A DNA stretch of 36,808 nt from Robiginitomaculum sp. (GTDB lineage: Bacteria; Pseudomonadota; Alphaproteobacteria; Caulobacterales; Maricaulaceae): positions 1-36,808 of the forward strand of contig JAJFFP010000016.1 of NCBI GenBank assembly GCA_021776595.1, in the 5' to 3' direction. Below are positions 1-7,712 of the stretch, one piece after another; the stretch's first letter is position 1, and every line of letters starts with the position of its first letter. A program made the position numbers and the translations under genes. The notes beneath the pieces were generated by a model that saw nothing but the letters and a program-made list of their open reading frames with translations, did no database searches and was not told the origin of the DNA.

Positions 1-6
1 GCCTGT

Positions 7-1116
7 TTACTCCGCCGCCGTAGCGCTGGCATCATCCGCGCCAAGCCCGCCCTTGGCGGCAATGGCGGAAACATAGGCCTTGCGGGCATCAAAGTCAGCG
101 GCAATGCGTTCATCGTCAGCACCCATGGCATCAATATCCTGATCGGCATAATGAATGACGCCCATGTCTTCATAGGCGGCGCGGATACGCGGACCCCACA
201 GGCCAATGTCTTTGACAATGGGCACGATGCGCTGGAACAACATGGTGCGGAAGAGTTTGTTGATCTCGCTGTTTTTGGTGTATTCCACGCATTCCTCGAC
301 CGGCAAATCAAGGGCTTCATAAATTTCGCGGCCCTCAAAGCGGTCCCGCATCAGATAGCAGGCATCAACCAGAAATTCCTCGCGCTCGTCGCGTTCGGCC
401 TGGGTCAGTTGCGGATAGTATTCGCGTAAAGTCAGGCGGCCAAAGGCCACATGGCGGGCTTCGTCCTCCATCACATAGGCATTGACCATTTGCGCCAGCG
501 GGTTTTGCGCCACATCGCGGATGGTGGCAAAGGCGGCCAGTGCCAGTCCCTCGATCACCACCTGCATGGCCAGATAGGTAATATCCCAGCGCGGATCGCG
601 CAGGGCCTGATCCACCAGCACCTGCAAAGGTTTGGTCATGGGGTATGACACATCAAATTTCTGCAAGAGGTTCTTGTAGGCCTCAATATGGCGAGCCTCA
701 TCCATAGTCTGGGTCGAGGCATAGAATTTTGCGTCCATGTCAGGCACCTGGCCGACAATTTTGGCCGCACAGATCAATGCTGCCTGTTCGCCTTGCAGGA
801 ATTGTGAAATATTCCAGGCCTGCCCGTGGCGCAAAAATTCGATCCGGTCTTTCTTGCCCATGCGCTCCCAGATCGGGGTGCCATAAAGCGCTGTTGCTTC
901 AACCGGCAATTGCATGGGGTTTTCAGGGTCCAGTTCCAGCGACCAGTCAATGCGCTTTAACGCATCCCACTGCATATCCTTGCCTTTTTGATAAAGGTGC
1001 ATCATTTGTGTGCGGCCCTCATCAAATTCCCAGTCAAAAATCACGTCATATTCCTGGGGAACAGTCCAGTATTTATCAATGTCCGGAACCGCATACAGGT
1101 CGCGCAAGGATGCCAT
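7..1116 (-). CDS. Ferritin-like diiron protein
   Basis: A 369-residue protein with the two-repeat iron-ligand pattern of ferritin-like/R2-like diiron carboxylate proteins: Glu110, then DEARH at 139-143 (Glu140, His143), then Glu189, then DEARH at 218-222 (Glu219, His222). Such four-helix-bundle proteins bind two irons and activate oxygen for oxidation or desaturation; the substrate here cannot be read from the sequence. No signal peptide or membrane segment is seen, so it is probably cytosolic. The start is supported by GGGAGAG about 7 bases upstream of ATG. The last 20 or so residues are Ala/Asp-rich and look like a flexible tail. It is transcribed divergently from the GFA-family gene, and a palindromic operator candidate lies in the shared upstream region next to a TATAAT hexamer. 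Family assignment is firm at the fold level only. Confidence 0.85.
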   Translation of the reverse strand: MASLRDLYAVPDIDKYWTVPQEYDVIFDWEFDEGRTQMMHLYQKGKDMQWDALKRIDWSLELDPENPMQLPVEATALYGTPIWERMGKKDRIEFLRHGQAWNISQFLQGEQAALICAAKIVGQVPDMDAKFYASTQTMDEARHIEAYKNLLQKFDVSYPMTKPLQVLVDQALRDPRWDITYLAMQVVIEGLALAAFATIRDVAQNPLAQMVNAYVMEDEARHVAFGRLTLREYYPQLTQAERDEREEFLVDACYLMRDRFEGREIYEALDLPVEECVEYTKNSEINKLFRTMLFQRIVPIVKDIGLWGPRIRAAYEDMGVIHYADQDIDAMGADDERIAADFDARKAYVSAIAAKGGLGADDASATAAE

Positions 1117-1173
1117 TTTTCTTCTCTCCCATGGTGATCATTTTCTGATACTGGGTAGATAATAGCACACCAA

Positions 1174-1197
1174 ATTATAAAAGTGAACAGCGTTCAC
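1174..1197 (-). promoter_or_regulatory. Palindromic operator beside a -10 box, divergent promoter region
   Basis: A perfect inverted repeat GTGAAC-AGC-GTTCAC lies at 1183-1197. On the minus strand a TATAAT hexamer (plus-strand 1174-1179) begins four bases beyond it, so the palindrome would occupy the -35/-10 spacer of the diiron gene's promoter and give a leader of about 50 bases. The form of the site resembles operators of dimeric TetR-type repressors. No regulator gene is adjacent, so the binding protein is unknown. No good -35 match was found. Confidence 0.5.
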
Positions 1198-1228
1198 GTT
1201 TCTTTTTGCTGTGCGGCCGGGCAATTTC

Positions 1229-1257
1229 TTGACGATGCCAACTGGCCGTTTCATGCT
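1229..1257 (+). promoter_or_regulatory. Possible promoter of the GFA-family gene
   Basis: TTGACG at 1229-1234 is followed after 17 bases by CATGCT at 1252-1257. The -35 match is good and the -10 match is weak (three of six). It would start transcription about 35 bases before the ATG at 1300. It lies 32 bases from the GTGAAC-N3-GTTCAC palindrome. Confidence 0.3.
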
Positions 1258-1299
1258 ATGACACCACTCATGCGTGGAACTTGACCGGAAGCCAAAAAA

Positions 1300-1782
1300 A
1301 TGACCGAAAAAAAACCTGCATTATCAGGGCAGTGCGATTGTGGTGCTGTGCAATTCACTATGACTTCACCACCGCTTTTCACCCATTGCTGTCATTGCAC
1401 CTGGTGCCAGCGCGAAACGGGCAGCGCCTTTGCCCTGAACGCCATGATCGAAACCGACCGGCTAGCACTCGAAAAGGGCAAAGTTGAGATGACCAACACC
1501 CCGTCAGCAAGTGGGCGGGGGCAGGACATTGCCCGCTGCCCCGCCTGTCATGTGGCGTTATGGAGCCATTACCCGGAGGCTGGAGAAAAGATCGCCTTTG
1601 TGCGTGTTGGCACGCTGAAAACAGGACACGGCATTGCCCCTGATGTGCATATTTACACTTCAACCAAACAGGACTGGGTAAAGCTGAACGAGGGCGTGCC
1701 GGGTTTTGAAGAATTTTATGACCCGCTTGAATGTTGGCCAGAGAAAAGTTTGGCGCGCTATATGGCGCTCATGTTGAACTGA
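1300..1782 (+). CDS. GFA-family (glutathione-dependent formaldehyde-activating/CENP-V fold) protein
   Basis: A 160-residue protein with the zinc-binding cysteine pattern of the GFA/CENP-V fold: Cys12 and Cys14 in a C-D-C-G motif, a cluster C30-C31-H32-C33-x2-C36, and Cys80-x2-Cys83 before a small-residue/aromatic segment. The family was named for S-hydroxymethylglutathione formation, but most members have no proven reaction and glutathione binding is not visible from the sequence. Length is normal for the family (about 130-170). A CGGAAG stretch about 8 bases upstream supports the ATG. It stands alone on the plus strand, divergent from the diiron gene and just ahead of the AT-richer DUF5677 patch. 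Confidence 0.85.
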   Translation: MTEKKPALSGQCDCGAVQFTMTSPPLFTHCCHCTWCQRETGSAFALNAMIETDRLALEKGKVEMTNTPSASGRGQDIARCPACHVALWSHYPEAGEKIAFVRVGTLKTGHGIAPDVHIYTSTKQDWVKLNEGVPGFEEFYDPLECWPEKSLARYMALMLN

Positions 1783-1796
1783 ACCCGGAGCGGAAT

Positions 1797-1895
1797 GTGA
1801 AAAAAATGACTGCCGCTGAGGTGGTGAAATTGCGCAAAGAACTGGTCGCAAGGGTGTATGGGGATCAGGTGGGGGAGATTTGTTATGGCTATTGA
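1797..1895 (+). CDS. Possible 32-residue small ORF overlapping the next gene
   Basis: A short frame opens at GTG 1797, six bases after a GGAG (1787-1790), or at ATG 1806. It encodes an amphipathic, charged peptide (VKKMTAAEVVKLRKELVAR...), then stops at 1895, eleven bases inside the DUF5677-like gene whose ATG is at 1885. This arrangement would allow translational coupling. It could be a leader ORF, a small partner protein, or the leftover end of another gene. No family is recognised. Confidence 0.3.
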   Translation: MKKMTAAEVVKLRKELVARVYGDQVGEICYGY

Positions 1896-2662
1896 AAACG
1901 AAGAGAATGAACAGAAAATACTGGATGCATATTGTGATGTGTTGGAGCTTATGTGTTCAAAAAGTAAGGATTTGTTGCGGAAGGTTGCCATCCCAAAAAA
2001 TTTGTCTTCCCATACCTATGTTGCCATATTTTTTGCAACTCTGATTGAGTATATTGAAGCGGCACTCTTGCTTTCAAAAAATAAAATTGCGGGGGGCTCA
2101 CATTCTATTTTTAGGTCATTTTTAGAGGCATATGTAGACTTTGAAAATTTAGCAAATGATGAAAGTTACTTTCAAATACTGGAACATAAAAATTGTGTGG
2201 AGTGGATACGGGTATTAGAAGCAGCGGATGGAAACAATCCATATCTTACTCAGATTGCTAAACACGAAGACCATGATGCCATTATTCGTGAATTTGAACA
2301 AAAAAAAAGACGAACTAGAAGAGCGTGGCGTGATTAAGGGACCCAATATCCGTTTGAGGTTTGCGCGTGCAAATATGTCAGAAGAATATAAGTCTATATA
2401 TAATTTTATTGCGGCAGAGTCCCACAATACCTTACGTTCACTGCGTAGTCGACACATTAGAATAGAGGGCAGAGACTTTAGACTAGTCGCATTTGATTGG
2501 CCTGGGTCTATGACTTCAGTAATTTTAGATTCTTATGTAGGGCTGTTTTATGGGTCATTAAAACGAGTAAATGAAACGTTTGCGTTAGGGGACGATGAAA
2601 GCGTTTCTGAGCTTAAAAATGCTTTATATGAAGTAAGAGCTTTTCGTGATGCAAACACCTAG
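1885..2662 (+). pseudogene. DUF5677-like protein, frameshifted at A9
   Basis: Two overlapping frames together read as one protein of about 258 residues. The first starts at ATG 1885 (GGGGGAG at 1871-1877, spacing 7) and carries helices of the type Y-V-A-I-F-F-A-T-L-I-E-Y-I-E-A-A-L-L followed by an S-x-F-R-S-F-L-E-A-Y-V-D segment, as in DUF5677 proteins. It runs to the nine-A run at 2300-2308, then terminates early at 2337. The second frame continues from the same run with K-K-D-E-L-E-E-R-G and ends at 2662, including Y-N-F-I-A-A-E-S-H-N-T-L-R-S-L-R. Removing one A would join the two exactly. The gene is AT-richer than its neighbours, suggesting transfer. The break could be real decay, a homopolymer sequencing error, or slippage that restores the frame. 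Function is unknown. Confidence 0.7.
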
Positions 2663-2975
2663 GCGCCGTTTACTCCATCCTTCGAGGGCGCTTCGCGCCA
2701 CCTCAGGATGAGGCGAATCATTAAGGAGACTCTCTCCTCATTGTTCGGTATGAAGGCCCACCTTTGGGCCGAGCCTCGAAGAACGGATGGCCCCCAATTG
2801 ACTCCCTGCCCGCGTGCCTCTATACGCACCAACAATCCGTACAGCGCTTCTGTACGCTTTACCTGCACATCCGGGCCTGATCCGGGGGAGGCAGGCGAGG
2901 CACCCCGCCCGGCGAAGGTTCGCTCAGCGGGGCGTTTGGCGTTGTGCTTTATATTAAGGCTCAATAGGAGCACCC
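2663..2975. other. Intergenic region upstream of ffh
   Basis: This 313-base gap holds the palindromic element at 2675-2790 and a short piece (about 2862-2895) of the second repeat family (CATCCGGGCCTGATCCGGGGGAGG). The last 60 bases, before ffh, contain GCTTTATATTAAGG, where TATATT could be a -10 box. I could not pair it with a convincing -35. Nothing else is recognised. Confidence 0.5.
2675..2790. repeat. Palindromic dispersed element, copy 1
   Basis: A 116-base element is bounded by inverted ends CCATCCTTCGAGG and CCTCGAAGAACGGATGG. It contains an inner hairpin GGCGC-TTC-GCGCC and the phrase CCTCAGGATGAGG. A related 127-base copy is at 12537-12663 and a fragment (CCCTTCGACAGGCTCAGGGTGAGG) is near 29016-29040. 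It has no coding capacity of its own and looks like a small non-autonomous or BIME-type intergenic repeat. Confidence 0.65.
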
Positions 2976-4448
2976 ATGTTTGAAGCCCTTGGCGATCGTC
3001 TTGGCGGCGTCTTTGACAAACTGACCGGGCGCGGTGCGCTTAGCGAAAAAGACGTGCGGGCAGCCATGCGCGAGGTGCGTGTGGCGCTGCTGGAGGCCGA
3101 TGTAGCCCTGCCGGTTGTTAAAGACTTTATCGCCAGCGTTCAAAGCGAAGCTGTGGGCGACAAGGTGCTACGCTCGGTGACGCCAGGCCAGCAGGTGATC
3201 AAAATCGTCCATGACGGATTGATCGATATGCTGGGCGGCGATGCAGAAGCCCCGACAATCAATTTGCATGCGGCCCCGCCGGTAGCGATATTGATGGTGG
3301 GTCTGCAAGGTTCTGGTAAAACCACAACGGCGGCCAAGATTGCCCTGCGCCTGAAAACCCGTGAAAACAAAAAAACGCTGCTGGCCAGCCTTGATACACG
3401 CCGGCCGGCCGCCATGCAGCAATTGGAGCAACTCTCCAGGCAGGCCAATGTTGGCTTTCTGCCCATTATCGAAGGCCAGACCGCCACCGATATTGCTGCC
3501 CGCGCCATGAATGCAGCGCGTCTGGGCGGTTATGATGTGGTGATACTGGACACCGCCGGGCGCACTTCGATTGATGAAGAATTGATGGCCGAAGCGGCGG
3601 CCATTGCCGATATTGCCAAACCTGCCGAAACCCTGCTGGTGGCCGATGCGCTGACCGGGCAGGACGCCGTGGAAACCGCAAAGCGTTTTAATGACCGTCT
3701 GCCGCTGACCGGCCTGGTGCTGACCCGTATGGACGGCGATGCCAGAGGCGGTGCCGCGCTTTCCATGCGCGCGGTAACCGGTCTGCCGGTAAAACTGCTG
3801 GGGGTTTCCGAAAAGCTGGAGGGGCTGGATAATTTTGACGCCAGGCGTATTGCCGGTCGCATTTTGGGCCAGGGCGATGTGGTTTCCCTGGTGGAAAAGG
3901 CCGCCGAGACACTGGACGCCGAAAAGGCCGAACGCATCGCCGCCAAGATGAAAAAAGGCGAGTTCGACCTGGATGACCTTGCCGAACAGCTTCGCCAACT
4001 AAAAAAAATGGGCGGCATGCAATCCATCCTTGGTATGTTGCCGGGCATGGGCAAAATGAAAAAGCAAATGGCTGGCATGGAAATGGACGATAGTGTGTTC
4101 AAACACCAGGAAGCCATTATTTCGTCCATGACGCAGATCGAGCGCGCCAAGCCGGCACTGATCAAGGCATCGCGCAAAAAACGCATTGCCGCCGGTTCCG
4201 GCACCGGGGTGCCGCAGGTCAATCAACTATTGAAAATGCACAAGCAGATGGCCGCCATGATGAAAAAAATGGGTCGTGGTGGCCGCAAGGGCATGATGAG
4301 CGCGCTTGGAGGCATGGGAAGCGGGGGCATGCCCCCCGGCATGGGCGGCGGTATCGACCCTAACGCTTTAAAGGAATTGGGAGGCGGCGGCTTGCCCGGC
4401 TTTCCGGGGCCAGCGTCGGGATTGCCTGACCTGCCTAAAAAGAAATGA
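2976..4448 (+). CDS. ffh: Signal recognition particle protein Ffh (SRP54)
   Basis: The protein subunit of the bacterial signal recognition particle. With 4.5S RNA it binds signal sequences of nascent inner-membrane proteins and, as a GTPase, hands ribosomes to FtsY. The 490 residues show the N domain (1-95, with an A-L-L-E-A-D-V-A-L motif), the G domain with P-loop GLQGSGKTT at 109-117, DTAGR at 192-196 and TRMDGD at 250-255, and a methionine-rich M domain with a very Gly/Met-rich tail from about 430. The TRMD form in place of TKxD is, as I recall, usual in this class. ATG 2976 follows AATAGGAG. It is the first gene of the ffh-rpsP-rimM-trmD-rplS cluster, a conserved arrangement linking protein export and ribosome assembly. 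No intact start-site alternative is better. Confidence 0.98.
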   Translation: MFEALGDRLGGVFDKLTGRGALSEKDVRAAMREVRVALLEADVALPVVKDFIASVQSEAVGDKVLRSVTPGQQVIKIVHDGLIDMLGGDAEAPTINLHAAPPVAILMVGLQGSGKTTTAAKIALRLKTRENKKTLLASLDTRRPAAMQQLEQLSRQANVGFLPIIEGQTATDIAARAMNAARLGGYDVVILDTAGRTSIDEELMAEAAAIADIAKPAETLLVADALTGQDAVETAKRFNDRLPLTGLVLTRMDGDARGGAALSMRAVTGLPVKLLGVSEKLEGLDNFDARRIAGRILGQGDVVSLVEKAAETLDAEKAERIAAKMKKGEFDLDDLAEQLRQLKKMGGMQSILGMLPGMGKMKKQMAGMEMDDSVFKHQEAIISSMTQIERAKPALIKASRKKRIAAGSGTGVPQVNQLLKMHKQMAAMMKKMGRGGRKGMMSALGGMGSGGMPPGMGGGIDPNALKELGGGGLPGFPGPASGLPDLPKKK

Positions 4449-4489
4449 GTTTTGTGAACACTTAAATTGCCAATATAAGGAATTGAAAA

Positions 4490-4924
4490 ATGGCTGTTAA
4501 AATTCGACTGGCCCGTGGCGGGTCCAAAAAACGTCCCTATTACCGTATTGTCATTGCCGATGTGCGTAGCCCCCGTGATGGCCGCTATATCGAAAAAATT
4601 GGCACCCATAACCCGCTTTTGCCCAAAGACCATGATGACCGGATTAAAATTGATCTGGAACGGGCTAAATACTGGCTGGGTCAGGGCGCACAACCAACCG
4701 ATCGCGTGGCGCGTTTTCTAGCCGCCGAAGGTCTGGTAGAATGGAAACATGGCGAAAACCCCAAAAAGGGCAAGCCACACGCCAAAGCACTGGAACGTGC
4801 TGAAGAAAAAGCTGAAAAAGCCGCCGCTGTGAAAGAAGCCGCAGAAGCACCGAAGGAAGAGGCTCCCAAGGAAGAAGCGCCTGCTGAGAAAGCTAAAACA
4901 GAAGAAGCCAAGTCAGAAGACTAA
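4490..4924 (+). CDS. rpsP: 30S ribosomal protein S16
   Basis: Small-subunit ribosomal protein that binds 16S rRNA in the body of the 30S particle. The N-terminal 80 or so residues match the family closely: [19 protein letters not shown], then an I-G-T-H-N-P motif and a [10 protein letters not shown] segment. From about residue 97 the protein continues with a low-complexity Ala/Glu/Lys tail ending in E-D, which makes it 144 residues against about 80-90 in many bacteria. Such acidic tails are common in alphaproteobacterial S16 and are probably disordered. It starts 41 bases after ffh, with AAGG before the ATG, and is separated from rimM by a palindromic repeat. Confidence 0.97.
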   Translation: MAVKIRLARGGSKKRPYYRIVIADVRSPRDGRYIEKIGTHNPLLPKDHDDRIKIDLERAKYWLGQGAQPTDRVARFLAAEGLVEWKHGENPKKGKPHAKALERAEEKAEKAAAVKEAAEAPKEEAPKEEAPAEKAKTEEAKSED

Positions 4925-4933
4925 ACACCTACC

Positions 4934-5003
4934 TGTCATCCCGGACCTGATCCGGGATCCATTGTGGCTCGCAACTGGACCCCGGCTTTTGCCGGGGTGA
5001 CGC
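4934..5003. repeat. GTCATCCCGG-type palindromic repeat between rpsP and rimM
   Basis: TGTCATCCCGG-acctgat-CCGGGATCCA opens the element and GGACCCCGGCTTTTGCCGGGGTGACG closes it, so the ends are complementary and each half forms its own hairpin. A near-perfect second copy is at 12379-12456, with fragments at about 2862-2895, 29069-29137 and 31583-31613. Inside the operon it could stabilise or attenuate the transcript, or it may simply be a tolerated insertion. Confidence 0.7.
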
Positions 5004-5041
5004 TCTTTGGGTAGGCTACGAACTAAAAGAAGGGCGCGCTC

Positions 5042-5602
5042 ATGCCCGCACCAAAACAAAAACCCATTCTGGTGGCCGCCATTGCCGGGGCATTTGGCGT
5101 GCGTGGAGAGGTGCGTCTGAAATCCTTCACCGAGGATCCGGCAACCTGTTTATCCTATGCCCCATTTGTTGACGAGGAGGGCCGGGAAATTCTGCACATC
5201 ACTTCGTCACGAAAGATAAAAGATGGCTTTGCGGTATTCACTGACGAAATAAAAACCTGCGAAGAAGCCCAGGCGAAAAAATCCACCAAACTGTATGCGT
5301 TTCGGGAGAGGTTTGCCGAACCGGATGAAGGCGACTTTTATCAGGCTGATCTTGTCGGTTTGTGTGTCGAGGATGAGGATGGCCAGTCATTGGGGCGGAT
5401 CAAGGCGGTATTAAATTTTGGCGCTTCTGACCTTCTTGAAATCACCGGTATACTTGGCAAGGAACAAAGCTGGACCATCCCCTTTTCCCTCTACCATGTG
5501 CCCGTTGTTGATATTGATGGCGGTAAAGTGGTTTTACATGAAGCAAAAACATTCTTTGCCGATGATGCAGATGAGCCTGTTGATAATGGTGAGCAGGCAT
5601 GA
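5042..5602 (+). CDS. rimM: Ribosome maturation factor RimM
   Basis: A 30S assembly factor that binds S19 and helps mature the 3' domain of 16S rRNA. The 186-residue protein begins with the typical [16 protein letters not shown] segment at about 16-31. It carries an F-Y-Q-A-D-L-V-G-L motif at about 99-107 that opens the PRC-barrel domain, and ends with a [10 protein letters not shown] region. Length is normal. AAGAAGGG lies upstream of ATG 5042. The stop overlaps the trmD start by four bases (ATGA), as expected for coupled translation within this operon. Confidence 0.97.
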   Translation: MPAPKQKPILVAAIAGAFGVRGEVRLKSFTEDPATCLSYAPFVDEEGREILHITSSRKIKDGFAVFTDEIKTCEEAQAKKSTKLYAFRERFAEPDEGDFYQADLVGLCVEDEDGQSLGRIKAVLNFGASDLLEITGILGKEQSWTIPFSLYHVPVVDIDGGKVVLHEAKTFFADDADEPVDNGEQA

Positions 5603-6315
5603 GCGCGTCCTTTAACACAACGGTTTTGACGCTCTACCCGGACGCGTTTCCGGGGGTTTTGGGGGCATCCCTGATCGGGCGTGCATTAAAACAGAAAAAA
5701 TGGCAGTTGGAAACGCTGGACATCCGCGCGTTTTCCCATCATAAGCACGCCTCTGTTGACGATACGCCCGCTGGCGGCGGCCCCGGTATGGTGCTGCGCC
5801 CGGATGTAGCGGCGGCGGCTATTGATGCGGTTGATCTTAATGGTCGGCCGTTGATTTATTTAAGCCCCAGAGGCAAACCTCTGACCCAGGCCATGGTGCA
5901 TGGGTTGGCGGCGGGTCCGGGGCTGGTATTGTTTTGCGGTCGTTTCGAAGGTCTTGATCAACGGGTCATCGAAGCACGCAAAATGATCGAGGTCAGTATC
6001 GGCGATTTCGTACTCGCTGGCGGGGAAGTGGCGGCACAGGCTTTGATTGAGGCTTGTGTGCGATTACGGCCCGGCGTATTGGGTGCGGAAGAATCGACTG
6101 ACGAGGAGAGTTTTGAAGGCGGGCTTCTTGAATATCCCCATTATACCCGTCCGCGGGTATGGGAGGGGTTGGAAACCCCGCCAGTGCTTTTGTCTGGTGA
6201 TCATGGCGCCGTAGCGCAATGGCGGCGGCATGAGGCTATAAAAATAACCAGGGCGCGCCGGCCCGATCTTTGGGATGGAACGGCGGGTAAGGAGAATGAA
6301 AATGAACGTGATTGA
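5599..6315 (+). CDS. trmD: tRNA (guanine-N1)-methyltransferase TrmD
   Basis: Methylates G37 next to the anticodon of tRNAs, using S-adenosylmethionine, which prevents +1 frameshifting. The 238-residue protein shows the SPOUT-fold landmarks: G-G-G-P-G-M-V near 58-65, Y-L-S-P-R-G at about 91-96, [11 protein letters not shown] near 114-124 and [11 protein letters not shown] near 133-143, which together form the trefoil-knot cofactor site. It overlaps rimM by four bases and overlaps the beginning of rplS by 14 bases, so all three are likely translated in a coupled way. Confidence 0.98.
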   Translation: MSASFNTTVLTLYPDAFPGVLGASLIGRALKQKKWQLETLDIRAFSHHKHASVDDTPAGGGPGMVLRPDVAAAAIDAVDLNGRPLIYLSPRGKPLTQAMVHGLAAGPGLVLFCGRFEGLDQRVIEARKMIEVSIGDFVLAGGEVAAQALIEACVRLRPGVLGAEESTDEESFEGGLLEYPHYTRPRVWEGLETPPVLLSGDHGAVAQWRRHEAIKITRARRPDLWDGTAGKENENERD

Positions 6316-6715
6316 ACAAATCGAAGCCGAAGAAGCCACGCGGGTTCTTGGCGAGAAAAACCACCCTGATTTTTCGGCGGGCGATACCTTGCGCGTTCAG
6401 GTGCACATCAAGGAAGGCACACGCGAACGTCTGCAGGCTTTTGAAGGTGTCTGCATATCCCGTTCCGGCGGTGGCATCCATGAAAGCTTCACGGTTCGTA
6501 AAATGTCTTTTGGTGAAGGTGTGGAGCGGGTTTTCCCGCTGTATTCTCCCAATGTGGAAAGCATCGAAGTAAAGCGCCGGGGCAGAGTGCGCCGCGCCAA
6601 ACTATATTATTTGCGCGGTCTGACCGGTAAAGCGGCCCGGATTGCCGAGCGCACCACCGGACGCGGCATGGCCGAAGTCCGTGCGCGTCGTGCCAAAAAA
6701 GGCAAGAAGGCCTAA
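6302..6715 (+). CDS. rplS: 50S ribosomal protein L19
   Basis: Large-subunit protein at the 30S/50S interface. The 137 residues include the family segments [21 protein letters not shown] and [12 protein letters not shown], then a basic C-terminus rich in Arg and Lys. I chose ATG 6302 because the TAAGGAG at 6288-6294 is seven bases away. The in-frame ATG at 6296 would be only one base from it, and a longer upstream opening has no ribosome site. It is the last gene of the ffh operon and is followed by an intrinsic terminator. Confidence 0.96.
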   Translation: MNVIEQIEAEEATRVLGEKNHPDFSAGDTLRVQVHIKEGTRERLQAFEGVCISRSGGGIHESFTVRKMSFGEGVERVFPLYSPNVESIEVKRRGRVRRAKLYYLRGLTGKAARIAERTTGRGMAEVRARRAKKGKKA

Positions 6716-6740
6716 ACTTTTTTACATACACACCATCAAA

Positions 6741-6766
6741 ACCCCGGTTTGCGCCGGGGTTTTTTT
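6741..6766 (+). terminator. Rho-independent terminator after rplS
   Basis: ACCCCGG-TTTGCG-CCGGGGT forms a seven-pair GC-rich stem with a six-base loop (6741-6760), continuing directly into a run of T. It lies 25 bases after the rplS stop and closes the ffh operon. Confidence 0.9.
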
Positions 6767-6815
6767 GTGTTTCATATCAAATGACAAAATCATACTTCTC
6801 TTCATGGAAATGCTT

Positions 6816-7712
6816 ATGGGCAAAAAAATCGAAATCGTAGAGGTTGGACCGCGTGATGGATTGCAAAACGATCCAACCTTGCTGGATACCGGCGTTAAGC
6901 TGGAATTCATCAATCGCCTTATCGAAGCCGGGGTAAAGCGCATGGAAGTGGCCAGCTTCGTGCACCCCAAACTGGTGCCCGCCATGGCTGATTCTGATGC
7001 TATTATGGCTGCCGTGCCCCGCAATAAAGGGGTTAGGTATATCGGCCTCGCACTGAATGAACGCGGTCTTCGCCGGGCGCTGGATGCAGGCTGTGATGAG
7101 GTAAACTTTGTTATGGTGGCCAGCGCCGGTTTTGGCCTTCAGAACCAAAAAGCCACCCCGGATGAAACCGCCACACTCTTTGAGCGCATCGCCATATTAG
7201 CCCATGATGAAGAGGTGCCGGTCAGCGCCACCATATCAGTGGCTTTTGGCGATCCTTTTGATGGCGAGGTGCCCATCGCCGGGCTGGCGACACTGGCAGG
7301 GCGGGCCGCCGGTGCCGGTGCCTCGGAAATTGCCCTTGGCGACACCATTGGCGTTGCCGATCCATGGGATGTCAAAGCCCGTCTTGGCGCAGTTCAAAAG
7401 GCCGCTCCCGGTGTGCCGTTACGGGTGCATTTTCATAACACCCGAAATACGGCACTGGCTAATATTCATGCCTCCATTGAAGCTGGAATATCCATTATTG
7501 ATGCATCATGCGGTGGTATTGGCGGTTGCCCGTTTGCCCCGGCCGCGACCGGAAACGTGCCTACCGAAGATGTCATTTACATGCTGGAACGCGGCGGTTT
7601 TGAAACCGGGACTGATCTTGAAAAAATGATCGAGACATCAAAATGGTTAAGCGGCGTTCTTGGCCATAACGTGCCTTCATTGCTTGCCAAAGCCGGCCCG
7701 TTTCCGAATTAA
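6816..7712 (+). CDS. Hydroxymethylglutaryl-CoA lyase
   Basis: Cleaves 3-hydroxy-3-methylglutaryl-CoA to acetyl-CoA and acetoacetate, the last step of leucine breakdown. The TIM-barrel protein has the HMGL-like start V-E-V-G-P-R-D-G-L-Q-N at about 7-17. It also has the metal-binding H-F-H-N-T motif and the catalytic-loop signature G-I-G-G-C-P-F-A-P-A-A-T-G-N-V-P-T-E-D, whose Cys is the conserved one of the family. Starting at ATG 6816 gives 298 residues, the usual length; ATG 6804 and 6810 are in-frame alternatives, and GGAAA at 6806-6810 fits 6816 best. It is separated from the ribosomal operon by the terminator. Its stop shares TTAA (7709-7712) with the stop of the converging glycosyltransferase gene. 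No other leucine-catabolism gene is in the window. Confidence 0.9.
   Translation: MGKKIEIVEVGPRDGLQNDPTLLDTGVKLEFINRLIEAGVKRMEVASFVHPKLVPAMADSDAIMAAVPRNKGVRYIGLALNERGLRRALDAGCDEVNFVMVASAGFGLQNQKATPDETATLFERIAILAHDEEVPVSATISVAFGDPFDGEVPIAGLATLAGRAAGAGASEIALGDTIGVADPWDVKARLGAVQKAAPGVPLRVHFHNTRNTALANIHASIEAGISIIDASCGGIGGCPFAPAATGNVPTEDVIYMLERGGFETGTDLEKMIETSKWLSGVLGHNVPSLLAKAGPFPN

Noticed and set aside
3168-4222. Long open frames on the minus strand opposite ffh (for example 3168-3998 and 3530-4222)
   Set aside because: They are shadows of the ffh coding sequence: no ribosome site, no family resemblance, and ffh on the plus strand is certain.
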